A DNA stretch of 64,000 nucleotides, taken from assembly GCA_016709875.1 (NCBI GenBank), contig JADJLZ010000012.1, positions 1 through 64,000 of the forward strand, in the 5' to 3' direction. Below the pieces are notes generated by a model that was not told where the DNA came from, made no database searches, and worked only from the letters and a program-made list of their open reading frames with translations. Source of the stretch: Planctomycetota bacterium. GTDB lineage: Bacteria; Planctomycetota; UBA1135; GCA-002686595. The position numbers and the translations under genes are program-made. Shown one piece after another: positions 60,980 to 64,000 of the stretch (positions are counted from its first letter, which is position 1; every line of letters starts with the position of its first letter).

Positions 60980-63070
60980 TCAGGGGCTGACGCGGGCGCG
61001 CATGTCGACGGCGACGACGCCTTCGGGGAAGCACAAGAGCGGGTTGATCTCGAGCTCGGTGATCTGCGGGTGCTCGAGCGCGAGCTGCGAGATGCGCTGG
61101 ATCAGTTCGACCAGCGCCTTCTCGTCGATGCCAGGTTGGCCGCGCACGCCGGCGAGGATCGGCCAGCCCTTGATCTCGCGGATCAGTTCCTTCGCGCGCA
61201 CGTCGCTGACGGGACACAGCGCGAAGGAGACGTCCTTCAGCACCTCGACGTAGGTTCCGCCGAGGCCGAACATCAACACGGGGCCGTAGGAAGGATCGGC
61301 GGCGATGCCGATCACGACTTCGCGGCCGCCGCGCAGCATCTTCTGGATGTTGACGCCCTCGGCGCCGCCGCGCATGAGCTTGGGGAAGGTCGCGCGCACG
61401 GTCTTCTCGTCGCGCACGTCGAGCACGACGCCGCCGACCTCGCTCTTGTGCACGACGCCGGGCGAGGAGATTTTCATCACCACCGGGTAGCCGACGCGCG
61501 CGGCGATCGAGACGGCCTCGCTGCTCGTGCGCGCGAGTCCGCCCGGAACGGCCGGGATGCCGTAGGCCTTCGAGAGCGCGCGGCGTGCGTCGACACCGAG
61601 CCAGCCGGGCTGCAGCACGGCCTTGATGCCGGCGGTGTTCACGCGGAAACGGCGCACGCGGCCTTCCTTGCGCGCGAGGATGCGGCGGCGCTCCTCGAGA
61701 GCGACGAGCGCGCGCACGGCGGACTCGGGGTAGAGGTAGACCGGCACCCAGTCCTGGCGCGATTGCGTCGCGATCGCGCGCAGGATCTCGTCGCGGCCCA
61801 TGAAGCAGCCCACGACGGGCTTCTTCGCGCCGCGCGCGGCCTCGAAGACGGCCTGCGCGACGTGCGCGGGATCGCGAGTGATCGGCGGGACGAAGACGAC
61901 CATGACCATGTCCACGGTCTTGTCGCGCAAGAGCAGGCGCAGGCAGGCGGCGTAGTTCTCGGCGGTCGCGCCCGCGACCATGTCGATCGGGTTCTGCACC
62001 GAGGCCTCGGGCACGAGCAGTTCGCGCAGGGCCGAGCGCGTCGCGTCGGCGAGCGGCGCCATCTCCAGGCCCGAGCCCACGAGCGCGTCGGTGGCGAGGA
62101 TCGCCGGACCGCCGGCGTTGGTGAGCACCGCGACGCGCTTGCCCGTGGGCAGCGGCAGACGCGAGAGCGCGAGGCCGACGTCGAAGAGTTCCTCGACCGA
62201 GTTCACGCGCTGCACGCCGCACTCCTTGAGCAGCGCGTCGGCGGCGACGTCGGCTCCGGCCAGCGAACCGGTGTGGCTCGAGGCCGCGAGCGCGCCCTGC
62301 GAGGAGCGCCCCGCCTTGACCGTCACGAGCGCGCGCGTGCGGCTCACGCGCCGCGCGATGGGCACGAAGTTGCGCGGGTTCCCGAAGGACTCGAGGTAGA
62401 GCAGGATGCAGCGGATCGCCGGTTCGCGGCCCCAGTACTCGAGCAGGTCGTTCGCGCTCACGTCGGCGCGGTTGCCCATCGAGACGAACATCGACACACC
62501 CAGGTTGATGTGGTCGGCGTGCGCGAGCAGCGCCTCGCCCATCGCGCCCGACTGCGAGACGAAGGCCACCGGTCCAGGCTGCGCGAAGGTGCGCGAGAAC
62601 GAGGCGTTGAGGCGCACGTCGAGCTCGGTGTTCTGGATGCCCATGCAGTTGGGCCCGATCATGCGCATGCCCGCCTTGCGCGCGGTGGCGAGGATGCGCG
62701 CCTCGACCAGCGCGCCCGCGGCACCCGTCTCCTTGAAGCCGGCGGTGATCACGACCACCGCGCCGACACCCTTCTTCGCGCACTGCTCGATCGCGCGTGG
62801 CACGCCCTGCTTGGGGATCGTGATCACGGCCAGGTCCACCGCGTCGCTGATCGCGTTGACCGAGCGGTGGCACTTGATCGAGTGCAGCACGTCGGCGTGC
62901 GGGTTGACGGGGAAGACCTTGCCCTCGAACCCGCCGGCCACGAGGTTGTGCAGCACTTGCCAGCCGATCGAGCCGGGCCTGCGCGAGGCGCCGATGACGG
63001 CCACCGAGCGCGGGCGGAAGACAGAGTCGAGGCCGGAAGTCGTGAGGTGTTTGGGGGGCGGGCGCGGCAT
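60980..63070 (-). CDS. ADP-forming acetyl/acyl-CoA synthetase, alpha-beta fusion
   Basis: A 696-residue cytoplasmic enzyme. The N-terminal CoA-binding and ligase-CoA domains (RSVAVIGASRRPGSIGWQVL; AVITIPKQGVPRAIEQCAKK; IGPNCMGIQNT; AFVSQSGAMGEAL) contain the catalytic His in SSHTGSLAGAD. After about residue 480 an ATP-grasp domain follows (ARRALSKAYGIPAVPGG; GYPVVMKISSPGVVHKSEVG; FGLGGTYVEVLKDVSFALCP; ELEINPLLCFPEG). This is the fused acyl-CoA synthetase (NDP-forming) design, which makes or uses acyl-CoA with ADP/ATP. The substrate is not fixed by the sequence. It reads convergently with the propeller gene and is upstream of nothing on its strand within the window. Confidence 0.92.
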   Translation of the reverse strand: MPRPPPKHLTTSGLDSVFRPRSVAVIGASRRPGSIGWQVLHNLVAGGFEGKVFPVNPHADVLHSIKCHRSVNAISDAVDLAVITIPKQGVPRAIEQCAKKGVGAVVVITAGFKETGAAGALVEARILATARKAGMRMIGPNCMGIQNTELDVRLNASFSRTFAQPGPVAFVSQSGAMGEALLAHADHINLGVSMFVSMGNRADVSANDLLEYWGREPAIRCILLYLESFGNPRNFVPIARRVSRTRALVTVKAGRSSQGALAASSHTGSLAGADVAADALLKECGVQRVNSVEELFDVGLALSRLPLPTGKRVAVLTNAGGPAILATDALVGSGLEMAPLADATRSALRELLVPEASVQNPIDMVAGATAENYAACLRLLLRDKTVDMVMVVFVPPITRDPAHVAQAVFEAARGAKKPVVGCFMGRDEILRAIATQSRQDWVPVYLYPESAVRALVALEERRRILARKEGRVRRFRVNTAGIKAVLQPGWLGVDARRALSKAYGIPAVPGGLARTSSEAVSIAARVGYPVVMKISSPGVVHKSEVGGVVLDVRDEKTVRATFPKLMRGGAEGVNIQKMLRGGREVVIGIAADPSYGPVLMFGLGGTYVEVLKDVSFALCPVSDVRAKELIREIKGWPILAGVRGQPGIDEKALVELIQRISQLALEHPQITELEINPLLCFPEGVVAVDMRARVSP

Positions 63071-63145
63071 GGGGTATTGCCCTTCTACTGGCTTGGGAGG
63101 CCCGGGAGGAGGGGCCGCTGGGCGCAGAGTGCTCCTGAAGTGCGC

Positions 63146-63176
63146 AGAGGCCGCGGGCGCCCGCCCACGGCCTCCG
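63146..63176 (-). terminator. Hairpin downstream of RRM protein 3
   Basis: On the minus strand GGAGGCCGTGGGCG pairs with CGCCCGCGGCCTC. It resembles the hairpins after RRM genes 1 and 2 in sequence and in place (about 45 bases after the stop). No long T-run follows. Confidence 0.5.
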
Positions 63177-63220
63177 GATGCCAGTGTCCGATTGTTGGGG
63201 TCACCCCCGCGGACTCGCTC

Positions 63221-63742
<522 letters not shown>

Positions 63743-63947
63743 GTGAATCTGTGTCCTTTCCGTGTGTCGGATCCGTGCGTCGTCAACCCACCCAGCACAG
63801 CGGAGAGGCTTCGAGCGCGAGGTTCATTGCGGGAGTCTGGAAAACGGTTTGGAATCCACCTGCCCACAGGCAGGCGCCGCAGCCTGTCTCCAGCCGATCG
63901 CATTCCCGCGACAGCGCGGAGGGGAGGCCCGCGTGGGCGGAATTATG
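63743..63947 (-). promoter_or_regulatory. Conserved 5' leader and candidate -10 of RRM gene 3
   Basis: The same block order as the other two leaders is seen: ACCTCGCGC, CCTCTCCGCTGT-CTGG-GGGT, CGACGCACGG, GACACACGGAAAGGA. CATAAT (63942-63947) is a candidate -10, giving a leader of about 190 bases, longer than for genes 1 and 2. TGCC/GGCA near 63865 forms a small extra hairpin. Confidence 0.5.
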
Positions 63948-64000
63948 CGGTCGGTCCCAAAAGTCGTCCGCAAAAATCTGAGCCGGCGAGGGGGCCCTCG

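Overview
The window is very GC-rich bacterial DNA, most likely from an uncultured member of the Planctomycetota. The reasons are the gene families: a PSCyt1/DUF1549/DUF1553 protein paired with a TAT-exported DUF1501 protein, two very large secreted PVC-type dehydrogenase/cytochrome c fusions, a sigma factor fused to a membrane segment and carboxypeptidase-regulatory-like repeats, an NPCBM-GH27 alpha-galactosidase, and secreted proteins ending in a YC...C-GG...FQ-x-(W/Y)-RD C-terminal module. The phylum is an inference from gene content; no rRNA or tRNA gene was seen.

Layout. 1-4.2 kb: a sugar/polyol ABC importer (two permeases, a two-helix small protein, two ATPases) in which almost every gene carries several frameshifts. 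4.2-5.8 kb: a Dabb-type protein and a nonsense- and frameshift-broken AAA/DUF4143 ATPase. 5.8-17.4 kb: an operon of two giant secreted multidomain proteins, a PEP-hydrolase-family TIM barrel and a cupin, apparently for carbohydrate breakdown. 17.4-21.5 kb: a gingipain-type C25 peptidase, small proteins, and broken genes bracketed by copies of a dispersed inverted repeat. 21.5-26.0 kb: a sigma-54 activator divergent from an AhpD-like gene, then a double-YHS protein, a SnoaL/DUF1348 protein and a flavin split-barrel protein. 26.1-29.1 kb: the sigma factor/carboxypeptidase-regulatory fusion. 29.1-34.8 kb (minus): GMC oxidoreductase, Gfo/Idh-like oxidoreductase, alpha-galactosidase and a ParB-like protein in one run. 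34.9-40.8 kb: DEAD-box helicase, PSD1-type protein, DUF1501 protein. 40.8-46.4 kb (minus): CysNC and CysD (sulfate activation), a small membrane protein, and a radical SAM protein overlapping an Lgt-like transferase. 46.5-54.6 kb: a propeller protein, a DUF3253 protein, and a GntR/ABC ATPase operon with three tandem permease-propeller fusions. 55.1-64.0 kb: an ABC-F protein, three paralogous RRM/glycine-rich RNA-binding proteins with conserved leaders, a VOC protein, a secreted propeller and an ADP-forming acyl-CoA synthetase.

The most unusual structure is a dispersed inverted repeat (core ACGGTGCCAGTCCAA) found at least ten times, usually as a forward and an inverted copy around a variable interior. 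It sits at gene ends, supplies the stop of the cupin gene and marks the breakpoint of a truncated ParB-like duplicate. Other points of interest are the conserved RRM leaders, the radical SAM/Lgt pair, the tandemly triplicated permease-propellers and the membrane-anchored sigma factor. The frameshift load in the first 4.5 kb may be poor sequence rather than biology and needs raw reads to decide.
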